Part shown: in pieces, positions 48,068 to 56,135 of the stretch
How positions within the stretch are numbered: position 1 is the first letter of the stretch
Layout: every line of letters begins with the position of its first letter
Source of the DNA: Breznakiella homolactica
GTDB lineage: Bacteria; Spirochaetota; Spirochaetia; Treponematales; Breznakiellaceae
DNA: 64,000 nt
Assembly: GCF_016616095.2 (NCBI RefSeq)
Contig: NZ_CP067089.2
Coordinates: 3,658,001-3,722,000 of the forward strand
Reading direction: 5' to 3'
Program-made: the position numbers and the translations under genes
The notes under the pieces: model-generated
Seen by the model: only the letters and a program-made list of their open reading frames with translations
Databases searched by the model: none
Told to the model about the DNA's origin: nothing

Positions 48068-50191
48068 ATGGAAAATACGGAGCCAATTTTTTTTAACCGG
48101 GATCTCTCATGGATTGAATTCAACGGCCGGGTTCTGAGCGAAGCCATGCGGCCCGATCTGCCTCCCCTGGACCGTTTCAAATTCCTTTCCATCGTTTCTT
48201 CCAATTTTGATGAATTTTTTATGGTCCGGGTGGCGGCCATGAAGCGGGCCCTTAAATCCCGTTTCTGGAACGATCCCTCCGGCCTGAACATTGAGGATCA
48301 GCTTAAGGAAACCTCGGAAAAGGCCCGGGCCATTATTGAGCGCCAGTACACATGCCTCAGGGACGAAGTTCTGCCGGCCCTGGCCCGGGAAGGGCTGGAG
48401 CTGGTCCGGCCCGGCGGGTATACCGCGGTGCAGAAAACCTATCTTGAATCTCTCTTTTTCCGGGAGCTGGACCCGGTGCTGACACCCCTCAGGGTTGAAG
48501 GCGAAGACGGGCTTCCTTCAACGGAAAGCCTGAAGCTCTTTGTCGTGTTTATGCTGGTCAAGGAAGACAGCGCCGATCCTGACCAGGGGGATTATATGGC
48601 CCTGGTGCAGGTCCCGTCGTCCCTTGACCGGGTCGTGTGGCTCCCCGAGGAAGGGGGAATCAAAAACCGCTGGACCCTTCTGGAGGATGTGATTATCAGC
48701 TGGGGGACCCATCTTTTCCAGGGGTACGATGTCCGGGAAAGCATGGTCTTTAAAGTCAACCGGGACGCTGATTTTTCCGTGGATGAACAGCGGGATGAGG
48801 ATTTTGTGGAAGCCATGGAAGAGGTGCTCATAAACAGGGAAAAATCCATGCCGGTCCGGATGGTGTGTTCCTCCGAGAGCCCTTACCTGAGAAAGGAACT
48901 GACCCGGCGTTTGGGACTTGAGGAAAACGACATATATGAAATCGAAGGCCCTCTGGATCTGCGGACCCTGTCGGAATTGGTCAATGTCAGCGGCTTCGAT
49001 CGGCTCAGGTCAAAAATATGGAAGAATTACTGGAACCCCGAATTTCCCGAGGACGAACCTCTTTGGGACCGGATCTGCCAGGGAGACGTTATTATCCATC
49101 TTCCGTACAATTCATTCGATCCGGTGCTCCGTTTTTTCCAGGATGCCGCCACGGACCCCAGTGTTATTTCCATAAAAACCGCCCTTTACCGGACCAGCGG
49201 GGATTCGCCGGTGGTTAAAGCCCTGGAACTCGCGGCTCTTAACGGCAAACAGGTAACCGCCGTGGTTGAGCTCAAGGCCCGCTTCGATGAAAGCAGGAAT
49301 ATTTCCTGGGCCAACCGGCTCGAAAAAGCCGGGGTCATTGTTGTGTACGGGCTTGCGCGGCTCAAGGTCCATGCCAAGGCAACCCTGATTATCCGGCGGG
49401 AAAGCAGCGGGATAAAACGGTACGTCTATATGTCCACGGGCAATTACAACGACAAAACGGCGAAACAATACGGCGATATCGGCCTTTTCACGAGCCAGGA
49501 AGATATCGGCTACGACGTCAGTATGCTTTTCAACATGATTACCGGATATTCCACCATCCAGGGAACCCGCAGGCTGGTGATCGCGCCGACGGCTTTCAAG
49601 CAGCGGCTCCTCAGCCTCATCGACCGGGAGACGAACCGGTCGAGTCAGGAATCTCCGGGGAAGATCATGGCGAAAATGAACGCCCTGGCGGATACGGATG
49701 TCATAAAAGCCCTGTACCGGGCCTCCCAGGGGGGCGTTAAGATCCTGCTGAATGTCCGGGGCATCTGTATGCTGGTTCCCGGTGTTCCCGGCCTTTCCGA
49801 AAACATACGGGTCGTCAGCATTGTCGACCATTATCTTGAACATTCCAGAATTTTCTATTTTGACAACGGCGGCGCCGATGAGGTATATCTTTCCAGCGCG
49901 GACTGGATGACCCGCAACCTGGAACGCCGTGTGGAACTCATGTTTCCGGTGCTCCAGGGGGATCTCAAGAAAAAAGTAACCCGGATACTCGAAACGTATT
50001 TTCTAGACAACTGCCAGAGCCATCTGCTCCAGAGCAACGGCGAATGGAAACGCCTTACGCCGTCAGGAAAGGATGCTCCCTTCAGGGCACAGGAATATTT
50101 TTACAATAAAGCCCGGGAAGAGGCGCACAAGCTGTGGACCCCGAAACAGGAGTTTACAGTCCGCCGCAGCCCCCCCGGTGAACGGATCTGA
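48068..50191 (+). CDS. ppk: Polyphosphate kinase Ppk1
   Basis: A 707-residue kinase that makes polyphosphate from ATP. N-terminal FNRDLSWIEFNGRVLSEA and FKFLSIVSSNFDEFFMVRV are hallmark Ppk1 motifs. The catalytic part has RLKVHAKATLIIRRE (the autophosphorylated His) and a second essential His in VDHYLEHSRIFYF, with the phospholipase-D-like fold in between. ATG 48068 is chosen because the protein then starts at the conserved region; earlier starts at 48023 overlap ppx and have no ribosome-binding site. It follows ppx/gppA by 37 bases, so synthesis and breakdown of polyphosphate are coupled. Confidence 0.94.
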   Translation: MENTEPIFFNRDLSWIEFNGRVLSEAMRPDLPPLDRFKFLSIVSSNFDEFFMVRVAAMKRALKSRFWNDPSGLNIEDQLKETSEKARAIIERQYTCLRDEVLPALAREGLELVRPGGYTAVQKTYLESLFFRELDPVLTPLRVEGEDGLPSTESLKLFVVFMLVKEDSADPDQGDYMALVQVPSSLDRVVWLPEEGGIKNRWTLLEDVIISWGTHLFQGYDVRESMVFKVNRDADFSVDEQRDEDFVEAMEEVLINREKSMPVRMVCSSESPYLRKELTRRLGLEENDIYEIEGPLDLRTLSELVNVSGFDRLRSKIWKNYWNPEFPEDEPLWDRICQGDVIIHLPYNSFDPVLRFFQDAATDPSVISIKTALYRTSGDSPVVKALELAALNGKQVTAVVELKARFDESRNISWANRLEKAGVIVVYGLARLKVHAKATLIIRRESSGIKRYVYMSTGNYNDKTAKQYGDIGLFTSQEDIGYDVSMLFNMITGYSTIQGTRRLVIAPTAFKQRLLSLIDRETNRSSQESPGKIMAKMNALADTDVIKALYRASQGGVKILLNVRGICMLVPGVPGLSENIRVVSIVDHYLEHSRIFYFDNGGADEVYLSSADWMTRNLERRVELMFPVLQGDLKKKVTRILETYFLDNCQSHLLQSNGEWKRLTPSGKDAPFRAQEYFYNKAREEAHKLWTPKQEFTVRRSPPGERI

Positions 50192-50204
50192 TCCCGGAGA
50201 ATGT

Positions 50205-51551
50205 ATGAAACGAATAATTCTGAAAGCCGGCGAAGAGGTCCGCATTAAGCGGGGCCATCCCTGGGTGTATGACAATGAAGTCGCTTCGGTCCTCGGTCCC
50301 CGGGGCCCCGCCAGTCTGGAGCCGGGAGAAACCGCGGATGTGGAAAGTTCCCGGAAGGAGTACCTTGGCCGGGCCTTTGTGAACCCGAACTCCAAGATCA
50401 TTGCGCGGATTTACTCTCCCTCCAAGGAAGGGGCGGATACGGGTTTTTTCAAGCGGAGAATCCGCCAGGCCCTGGAACGCCGGCTGCCTTTCTGCGATTT
50501 GAACCGTGAATCGGCCCGGATAGTGTTTGGCGAGGCGGACATGCTTCCGGGGCTTATTGTGGACCGTTTCGTTGGCTGGCCTCTGGAGAAAATTGAATCG
50601 GATATCCCCGGGCGCCCCTTTTCTTATGCCGATGCCGAATCCCGGCTCGGACCGCCGCTCTCCTGGCTTTCGGTGCAGTTTCTGTCTTATGGGATGGACC
50701 TCCGCCGGGATGATGTGCTCCGAGCGCTCCATGAGGTTCTGGAATCCTATGATCCGGCAGGTCCTGCCCCGGCGGACCCATCCGGTCCGGCCGCTGTGCT
50801 GGGAATTCCTTCAGGAATTATGGAGCGGTCTGACGCAAAAGTCCGGGAGCTTGAGGGGCTCGGTCTGCGTTCCCAGCTGTCCGAGGGAGAGTTTCCCGGA
50901 TCGGGGATTGTTATTTTTGAAAACGGATACCCTTTTATCGCGGATCTCAGGGACGGCCAGAAAACCGGGCATTACCTGGACCAGAAGGAAAACCGTCTCC
51001 GGGCCGCTCACTTTGCCCGGGGCAGGCGCGTCCTGGATGCCTGTTCCAACACCGGCGGTTTTTCCATCCACCTCGGCAGGGCAGGGGCTTCGGAGGTAAC
51101 AGCCCTGGATTCTTCCGCCCATGCCTTGGAAATTCTGGAAAAAAACGCCGCGCTGAACGGCATCTCGGACCGCATCAATACCGTATGCGGAGACCTTTTT
51201 GATACTCTCCATTCCTGGGAGCGGCGGAAGGAAAAATTCGACCTTATTGTTCTCGACCCGCCGGCTTTTGCCAAATCCCGCAGTGCCCTGGAAGGCGCCG
51301 TCCGGGGATACAAGGAGATCAATCTCCGCGCTTTGCGGCTGCTTTCTCCCGGCGGAGTTCTGGTAACTTGCTCATGCAGCCACGCCATGGGAGAAGGGCG
51401 CTTCAAGGCTATGGTGGCGGATGCCGCCTGCGACGCTGACCGCAGGATTGTGCAGATGGATTTCCGCTGCCAGTCTCCGGACCATCCGGTGCTGGTGGGG
51501 TACGATGAATCATTGTATTTAAAATGCGGATACTACCGTATTTTACTGTAA
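50205..51551 (+). CDS. rlmI: RlmI-type class I rRNA methyltransferase
   Basis: A 448-residue SAM-dependent RNA methyltransferase. The N-terminal PUA domain starts RIILKAGEEVRIKRGHPWVY, then EADMLPGLIVDRFVGWPLEK. NGYPFIADLRDGQKTGHYLD and QKENRLRA, VLDACSNTGGFSIHLG (SAM site), IVLDPPAFAKS and VTCSCSHAM follow. RlmI methylates a cytosine of 23S rRNA (C1962 in E. coli). Residues about 130-210 contain a Pro/Ala-rich insert (PAGPAPADPSGPAAV) not typical of the family. GGAG lies 5 bases before the ATG. The longer start at 50073 overlaps ppk and is rejected. Confidence 0.9.
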   Translation: MKRIILKAGEEVRIKRGHPWVYDNEVASVLGPRGPASLEPGETADVESSRKEYLGRAFVNPNSKIIARIYSPSKEGADTGFFKRRIRQALERRLPFCDLNRESARIVFGEADMLPGLIVDRFVGWPLEKIESDIPGRPFSYADAESRLGPPLSWLSVQFLSYGMDLRRDDVLRALHEVLESYDPAGPAPADPSGPAAVLGIPSGIMERSDAKVRELEGLGLRSQLSEGEFPGSGIVIFENGYPFIADLRDGQKTGHYLDQKENRLRAAHFARGRRVLDACSNTGGFSIHLGRAGASEVTALDSSAHALEILEKNAALNGISDRINTVCGDLFDTLHSWERRKEKFDLIVLDPPAFAKSRSALEGAVRGYKEINLRALRLLSPGGVLVTCSCSHAMGEGRFKAMVADAACDADRRIVQMDFRCQSPDHPVLVGYDESLYLKCGYYRILL

Positions 51552-51588
51552 AAAAAACGGGAATAACGAAAAATACATATTGAAATGA

Positions 51589-51629
51589 TTGTCAATATAT
51601 GTGACAATTTTCAACGTATTTCATAGTTT
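51589..51629 (+). promoter_or_regulatory. Promoter region and palindrome upstream of the antiporter-EIIA gene
   Basis: TTGTCA-N7-TGACAA (51589-51607) is a perfect inverted repeat. Its right arm overlaps a -35-like GTGACA (51601-51606), followed by TAGTTT (51624-51629) after 17 bases. A regulator bound to the palindrome would cover the -35 box. Confidence 0.45.
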
Positions 51630-51651
51630 TTCTTAATTATAGAGGCGTATC

Positions 51652-53793
51652 ATGAGTAAAACCGGTAAAATTGCTATCGCTGTCCTTGGGTTTCTTCTCC
51701 TTGGCTCAACGGTTTTTGCCGAAGAAACGGAATCCATAACCGAAGTTATGGCGGAACTCGTTCTCCAGATCGGGATTATTATCTTTGCCGTCCGGATCGG
51801 CGGCCGGCTTGTAAAAAAAATCGGCATTCCCTCTGTTCTGGGAGAACTTCTGGCGGGGGTGATAATCGGACCCTATGCCCTGGGGGGCATTGTGCTGCCC
51901 GGTTTTCCCCATGGTATTTTCCCCCTTGGTTCAGGAACCCTGGCGGTGAGTACCGAACTGTATTCCTTCGCAACGGTTGCTTCCATAATACTTCTTTTCG
52001 CTTCGGGTCTTGAAACGGATCTGGGCTTGTTCCTGCGGTATTCCGTTGTAGGCGGGGTTATCGGTATCGGCGGGGTCGTCTTTTCTTTCGTTCTCGGTGA
52101 TCTGGTGGGTGTTTTCCTTCTCCACACATCCTTTACCGATCCGCGGTGTCTCTTTTTAGGAATCCTTTCCACGGCCACCTCGGTAGGTATTACCGCCCGG
52201 ATCCTATCGGACCAGAAAAAAATGGATTCCCCCGAAGGCGTAACCATATTGGCGGCGGCGGTTTTTGACGATGTCCTCGGCATTATCATGCTGGCGGTGG
52301 TGCTCGGTATTGTCGCGGTCATGACCGGCGGCTCCGGTACTTTGACGGCCGGCAGTATCCTGGCAATAGCGGGAAAAGCCTTCGGAATCTGGCTCGGGTT
52401 TACCGCGCTGGGTCTGATATTCTCGAAAAAAATTGCCAATTTCCTCAAGTTCTTTAAACATTCCTATGATTTTTCAGTCCTCGCCCTGGGCATTGCCCTG
52501 CTTCTGGCGGGTATCTTTGAGCGCCAGGGCCTGGCCATGATAATCGGCGCCTATATCGCGGGACTTTCTCTTTCAAAAACCGATATCGCGGCGGTCATTC
52601 AGGAACGGATCCATGGGTTATACGAATTCTTTGTGCCCATTTTCTTTGCCGTCATGGGTATGATGGTGAATGTCCGGGAAATTGCGTCGGCGCCGGTGCT
52701 GATCTTCGGTGCGGTGTATACCGTGGTGGCGATCCTGGCGAAGGTTATCGGCTGCGGCGGGCCGGCGCTCCTCATGGGCTTCAACGGCAAAGGCGCCATG
52801 CGTATCGGTACGGGGATGGTCCCCCGCGGTGAAGTGGCCCTTATTATCGCCGGTATCGGTCTCGCCGCCGGGGTTCTCGACAACCAGCTTTTCGGTGTCG
52901 TAATTCTCATGACCCTGATAACAACCCTGGTCGCGCCGCCGCTTCTCAGTGTTACCTTAAAGATTCCCGGTTCCGGGACCCGGAAGCCTGTCAAGGATGA
53001 CGACACGTCTACTATGGTGTGGGAATTCCCCTCCGACGAAATCGCCGATCTGGTGGTGGATACCCTGCTCAAGGATCTCCGGGCGGAAGGGTTTTACGTT
53101 CAGATGATGAATATCGACGACGGTCTCTCCCAGGCCAGGAAAGACGATATTGCCCTTTCGATTACCGAGGAGGAATCCACCGTTACCGTGGAAACCGCCA
53201 AAGGTGACATGCCGTTTGTTAAGACCGCTGTTTATGAAGTGCTGCTTGAATTAAGCGACGCCATTGACAAGCTCAAGGCCTCAACCGATCCGGCGGCGAT
53301 GCGCCGGGAAATATCGAACCTCGACGGACGGACGGACAAAGAGCTGTTTACCATGCTGCAGCCCGAATTGATTTCGCTTGATTTGAAGGGCGAAACCAAG
53401 GACGAAATTATCACCGAGATGGTGGACCTTCTCGCGGGCCAGAATAAGCTGCTCAACCGGAATGAGGTGCTCCATGATGTGCTGCAGCGGGAAAAGACCA
53501 TGAGCACCGGTATGCAGCACGGTATAGCTCTGCCTCACGCAAAAACCGACGGTGTCCGCAGTATGAGTGTCGCCATTGGAATCAAGAAAGACGGGGTGAA
53601 TTTTGAATCCCTGGACGGCGAAAAATCGAGACTCTTCATTATGGTGGTTTCGCCCAAAAAGACGTCCGGGCCCCATATCCAGTTCCTCGCCGCTATTGGG
53701 GCAGTTCTGAAGGATGAAGGTGTCCGGGAACATATCATTTCCGCGGATTCCCGGGATGATGTTATTACGTTACTGAGAAACGCGAAAAAATAG
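51652..53793 (+). CDS. CPA2-type cation:proton antiporter fused to a PTS EIIA domain
   Basis: A 713-residue fusion. Residues 1-23 look like a signal peptide or first helix. Residues about 25-430 form a CPA2 (KefB/NapA-like) membrane domain with roughly 12 helices, including GELLAGVIIGPYAL, FDDVLGIIMLAVVLG (antiport Asp-Asp) and MVPRGEVALIIAGIGLAAG. A linker, about 440-555, precedes an EIIA domain of the fructose/mannitol/nitrogen PTS type with GMQHGIALPHAK; His 629 in ALPHAK fits the phosphorylated residue. The domain may sense the phosphorylation state of HPr (63349-63615). The expected role is K+ or Na+/H+ exchange gated by PTS, inferred from fusion logic. GAGG lies 6 bases before the ATG. 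Confidence 0.9.
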   Translation: MSKTGKIAIAVLGFLLLGSTVFAEETESITEVMAELVLQIGIIIFAVRIGGRLVKKIGIPSVLGELLAGVIIGPYALGGIVLPGFPHGIFPLGSGTLAVSTELYSFATVASIILLFASGLETDLGLFLRYSVVGGVIGIGGVVFSFVLGDLVGVFLLHTSFTDPRCLFLGILSTATSVGITARILSDQKKMDSPEGVTILAAAVFDDVLGIIMLAVVLGIVAVMTGGSGTLTAGSILAIAGKAFGIWLGFTALGLIFSKKIANFLKFFKHSYDFSVLALGIALLLAGIFERQGLAMIIGAYIAGLSLSKTDIAAVIQERIHGLYEFFVPIFFAVMGMMVNVREIASAPVLIFGAVYTVVAILAKVIGCGGPALLMGFNGKGAMRIGTGMVPRGEVALIIAGIGLAAGVLDNQLFGVVILMTLITTLVAPPLLSVTLKIPGSGTRKPVKDDDTSTMVWEFPSDEIADLVVDTLLKDLRAEGFYVQMMNIDDGLSQARKDDIALSITEEESTVTVETAKGDMPFVKTAVYEVLLELSDAIDKLKASTDPAAMRREISNLDGRTDKELFTMLQPELISLDLKGETKDEIITEMVDLLAGQNKLLNRNEVLHDVLQREKTMSTGMQHGIALPHAKTDGVRSMSVAIGIKKDGVNFESLDGEKSRLFIMVVSPKKTSGPHIQFLAAIGAVLKDEGVREHIISADSRDDVITLLRNAKK

Positions 53794-53814
53794 GCGGTAG
53801 TTTGGATATAAGAC

Positions 53815-53888
53815 GGCGTTCCCGCGGAGCTTTGTATGGAGATTAAGCCGGCAGAAACCGTATCTGCATGCGGTACCGCGGGAATGCC
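53815..53888. repeat. 74-bp inverted-repeat block before the AT-rich orphan
   Basis: GGCGTTCCCGCGG (53815-53827) pairs with CCGCGGGAATGCC (53876-53888) with one mismatch. Between the arms lie ACCG and CGGT arms around TATCTGCATG. It could be a terminator-like structure for the antiporter gene or a small relic repeat; no T-run follows. Confidence 0.5.
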
Positions 53889-53908
53889 GGATTCCATAGG
53901 AATTCAAT

Positions 53909-54238
53909 ATGGATGATTATAATTTTTTCAGAGCATCGATGCCCGATTCGAGGCCCGCGGATTATTATTTGGGATGCTTAAATGGTTCCGTCTTTATAGA
54001 TTTCAATGATCATAAAGATAATTTAATTTGTTTAAAAAGAATTTCATTTGACGGTTATGGCTGCTGTACCTTAGATGATGAAGCAAATCCAATGAATGAA
54101 ACAGATTCTCAGGCTTTTAAAGAACTTTATAAAGCTCAGGATTTTGATCAAAAACAGCTCTCTTTGATTGTAAAAAGAACAATAAACAATAATAGAGAAC
54201 ATATTTGGAATGAAGCGTTAACAGAGTACGGTTTTTGA
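53909..54238 (+). CDS. AT-rich orphan protein, function unknown
   Basis: A 109-residue acidic protein starting MDDYNFFRASMPDSRPADYY. Its codons are markedly AT-rich compared with all neighbours. No motif is recognised. Length, acidity and isolation resemble immunity or antitoxin-type proteins found in polymorphic-toxin clusters, but no toxin gene is adjacent, so this is speculative. AGGAA lies 6 bases before the ATG. It sits between the antiporter gene and mntP, after an inverted repeat. Probably a recent acquisition. The 171 bases from its end to mntP show no further feature. Confidence 0.6.
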   Translation: MDDYNFFRASMPDSRPADYYLGCLNGSVFIDFNDHKDNLICLKRISFDGYGCCTLDDEANPMNETDSQAFKELYKAQDFDQKQLSLIVKRTINNNREHIWNEALTEYGF

Positions 54239-54409
54239 TTCATAAAAGCCATTGAATTAAAATTTTTTAAGATCTTAGTTCCGGTATCGCTCCGGAAGCT
54301 GGAAGAGGTTTCCCGGGGTTCGGTCTTATTTATCATTATAATTTTCTACGTTCCTTCGGAAAAAGAAATAACCAAGCTTATTGCGTAAATATTTATACGC
54401 TGTTCCGCG

Positions 54410-55027
54410 TCAGGCGAAGAGATGCTCGGCAAGTATTCTGACTCCGATGGCAACCAGAATTACCCCGCCGATTATCTGCGCCCATTTTTCAAAGAAAACA
54501 CCAATCCGTTTTCCGAACTCAAACCCCGCCAGACAGACAACGAAGGTAATCACCCCGATAATCGCTGCCGGTCCCCAGATATTTTGGTTGAGTACGCTGA
54601 AGGAAAGGCCCACCGCCAGCGCGTCGATGCTGGTGGCAATAGATAGCGTCACCAGGGTTCCCAATTTCCGGATGTCCGAAGAATTTATCTTATCCTCCCC
54701 GCATCCGCAGGGAAGTCCGTCCTCTGAGGAAGATTCTTCTTCGGGGCACGGAGCCTTTTTTGTCGCGATTCCTTCCTTAATCATTTTGAACCCGATAAAA
54801 GCCAGGAGCACAAAGGCAATCCAGTGATCGTATTCCTCAATATACGACCGGAAACTGTTTCCGAGATACCACCCGATAACGGGCATGATGAACTGAAACA
54901 CGCCGAAAAACAGGGCTCCCCGGACAGCGTGGAAGGGTTTGAGGTTTCGAATGCATATACCGGAACTTACTGATACCGCAAAGGCATCCATGGAAAGGCT
55001 GACCGCAATAAGAACAATGGAAAGCAT
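54410..55027 (-). CDS. mntP: MntP-type manganese efflux pump
   Basis: A 205-residue membrane protein with six helices and the twofold MntP signatures SLSMDAFAVSVSSGI and SIATSIDALAVGLSFSVL, whose Asp residues are essential in the family. A cytosolic loop carries acidic and cysteine residues (CPEEESSSEDGLPCGCGED), unusual compared with typical MntP and possibly metal-sensing. It exports Mn2+ across the inner membrane. Its promoter puts the start of transcription at the ATG, so a Mn riboswitch leader is absent. Confidence 0.92.
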   Translation of the reverse strand: MLSIVLIAVSLSMDAFAVSVSSGICIRNLKPFHAVRGALFFGVFQFIMPVIGWYLGNSFRSYIEEYDHWIAFVLLAFIGFKMIKEGIATKKAPCPEEESSSEDGLPCGCGEDKINSSDIRKLGTLVTLSIATSIDALAVGLSFSVLNQNIWGPAAIIGVITFVVCLAGFEFGKRIGVFFEKWAQIIGGVILVAIGVRILAEHLFA

Positions 55028-55033
55028 GTCAGG

Positions 55034-55062
55034 ATGCTACCACGGACAAAGACCATGGTCAA
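55034..55062 (-). promoter_or_regulatory. Promoter of mntP (leaderless)
   Basis: Minus strand -35 TTGACC (55057-55062), 17-base spacer, -10 TAGCAT (55034-55039), then CCTGAC and the ATG. The six-base gap leaves no room for a leader or ribosome-binding site. Confidence 0.65.
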
Positions 55063-55078
55063 TAATTCAGGGCATTTT

Positions 55079-55124
55079 CGGCAGGGCAACCGGTGACGCT
55101 GCCCTGCCGGGGCTTTCTTTTTTT
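55079..55124 (+). terminator. Terminator-like hairpin oriented against the local genes
   Basis: CGGCAGGGCA (55079-55088) pairs perfectly with TGCCCTGCCG (55100-55109). On the plus strand GGGC and a long T-rich tract (55114-55124) follow. Both flanking genes run on the minus strand, so this would stop plus-strand (antisense) transcription. Confidence 0.6.
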
Positions 55125-55140
55125 ATTTTGCGGGTGTTCT

Positions 55141-56112
55141 TCAGTAATTTCTGATGAGAAGGTGCTGGGTAAGCTTTTCGAGCATGTCCCGGGCTTTTCC
55201 CCGGGGGAGGCCGCTGATTTCGGTCAGCGCCCGGCGGGTATATCGTTTAGCGTGTTCCCGGGCGGCTTCAATACCCCCGGAGGACCGGACGATGCCGATA
55301 ATATATTCCGTATCCGCCTGGGGAAAGGACTCCCTGCTGGTTGCCCGGGCAAGCTCTCCGGACTTATCCAGGGATAGAGCGCAGATCAGGGGAAGGGTGA
55401 CGACCCCCGCTTTTAGATCGTTGCCCAGGGTTTTCCGGACCACATCCTGGTCGCCGGAATAATCCAGAATATCATCGATGATCTGGAAAGCCATTCCGAT
55501 ATCGTATCCGGCTCTGCGCAGGCGTTCCGTTACGGCCTTGGGCGCCTTTGCCTCGGATGCCCCCACATGGCAGGCCAGGGAAAACAGCATGGCGGTCTTT
55601 CCCATGATTTTTCTGAAGTAATGGCGTATGGAAGTATCCGCCCGGTAGCGGTCAATATTCTGCTGGATTTCCATGGTACAGATAACTGAAATTACCTGGG
55701 CCAGGGCAACCGCATGTTCCGGGGATGTGTATCCCGCGGCGATCAGAAAACAGCGGGAAAGGAGGTAATCGCCGATGAGGACGGCGTCCTGTTTCCCGAA
55801 CCGGGTATGCACCGCCGGAAGCCCCCGGCGGAGGGGCGAATCGTCGATGACATCATCATGGATGAGGGTGGCGACATGGAGCATTTCCAGTGCCGCCGCC
55901 AGCTTGAACTGTTTGTCTTCTTTCTGAGGTTTGCCGAACTCCGAGGCAATAAGCAGCAGCCCCGGCCGGAGGAGCTTTCCGTCTCCGCCGAAAAGCGATA
56001 TAAGCCCCTCCGCGATAACGGGATTTTGAGAAGCAACGGATGCCTGTATTATGCCGGAAACCTTTTCCAAGGATTCCGGCATTCCGGGGAAATCGTTCCA
56101 ATAGGAAGTCAT
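55141..56112 (-). CDS. Polyprenyl diphosphate synthase
   Basis: A 323-residue all-helical trans-prenyltransferase. The first aspartate-rich motif is LIHDDVIDDSPLRRG (DDxxD), the second is FQIIDDILDYSGD, and KLLRPGLLLIA is the conserved KxxRP motif. Chain length cannot be read off; small Ala/Thr residues before the first DDxxD (LEMLHVATLIHDD) suggest a long product (C30-C50) for the quinone side chain. It starts 23 bases after the NDH-2 gene, so a menaquinone- or ubiquinone-linked respiratory function of the operon is plausible. Cytoplasmic. Confidence 0.92.
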   Translation of the reverse strand: MTSYWNDFPGMPESLEKVSGIIQASVASQNPVIAEGLISLFGGDGKLLRPGLLLIASEFGKPQKEDKQFKLAAALEMLHVATLIHDDVIDDSPLRRGLPAVHTRFGKQDAVLIGDYLLSRCFLIAAGYTSPEHAVALAQVISVICTMEIQQNIDRYRADTSIRHYFRKIMGKTAMLFSLACHVGASEAKAPKAVTERLRRAGYDIGMAFQIIDDILDYSGDQDVVRKTLGNDLKAGVVTLPLICALSLDKSGELARATSRESFPQADTEYIIGIVRSSGGIEAAREHAKRYTRRALTEISGLPRGKARDMLEKLTQHLLIRNY

Positions 56113-56135
56113 GTAGTATTCGGCTGCCCTTTACG

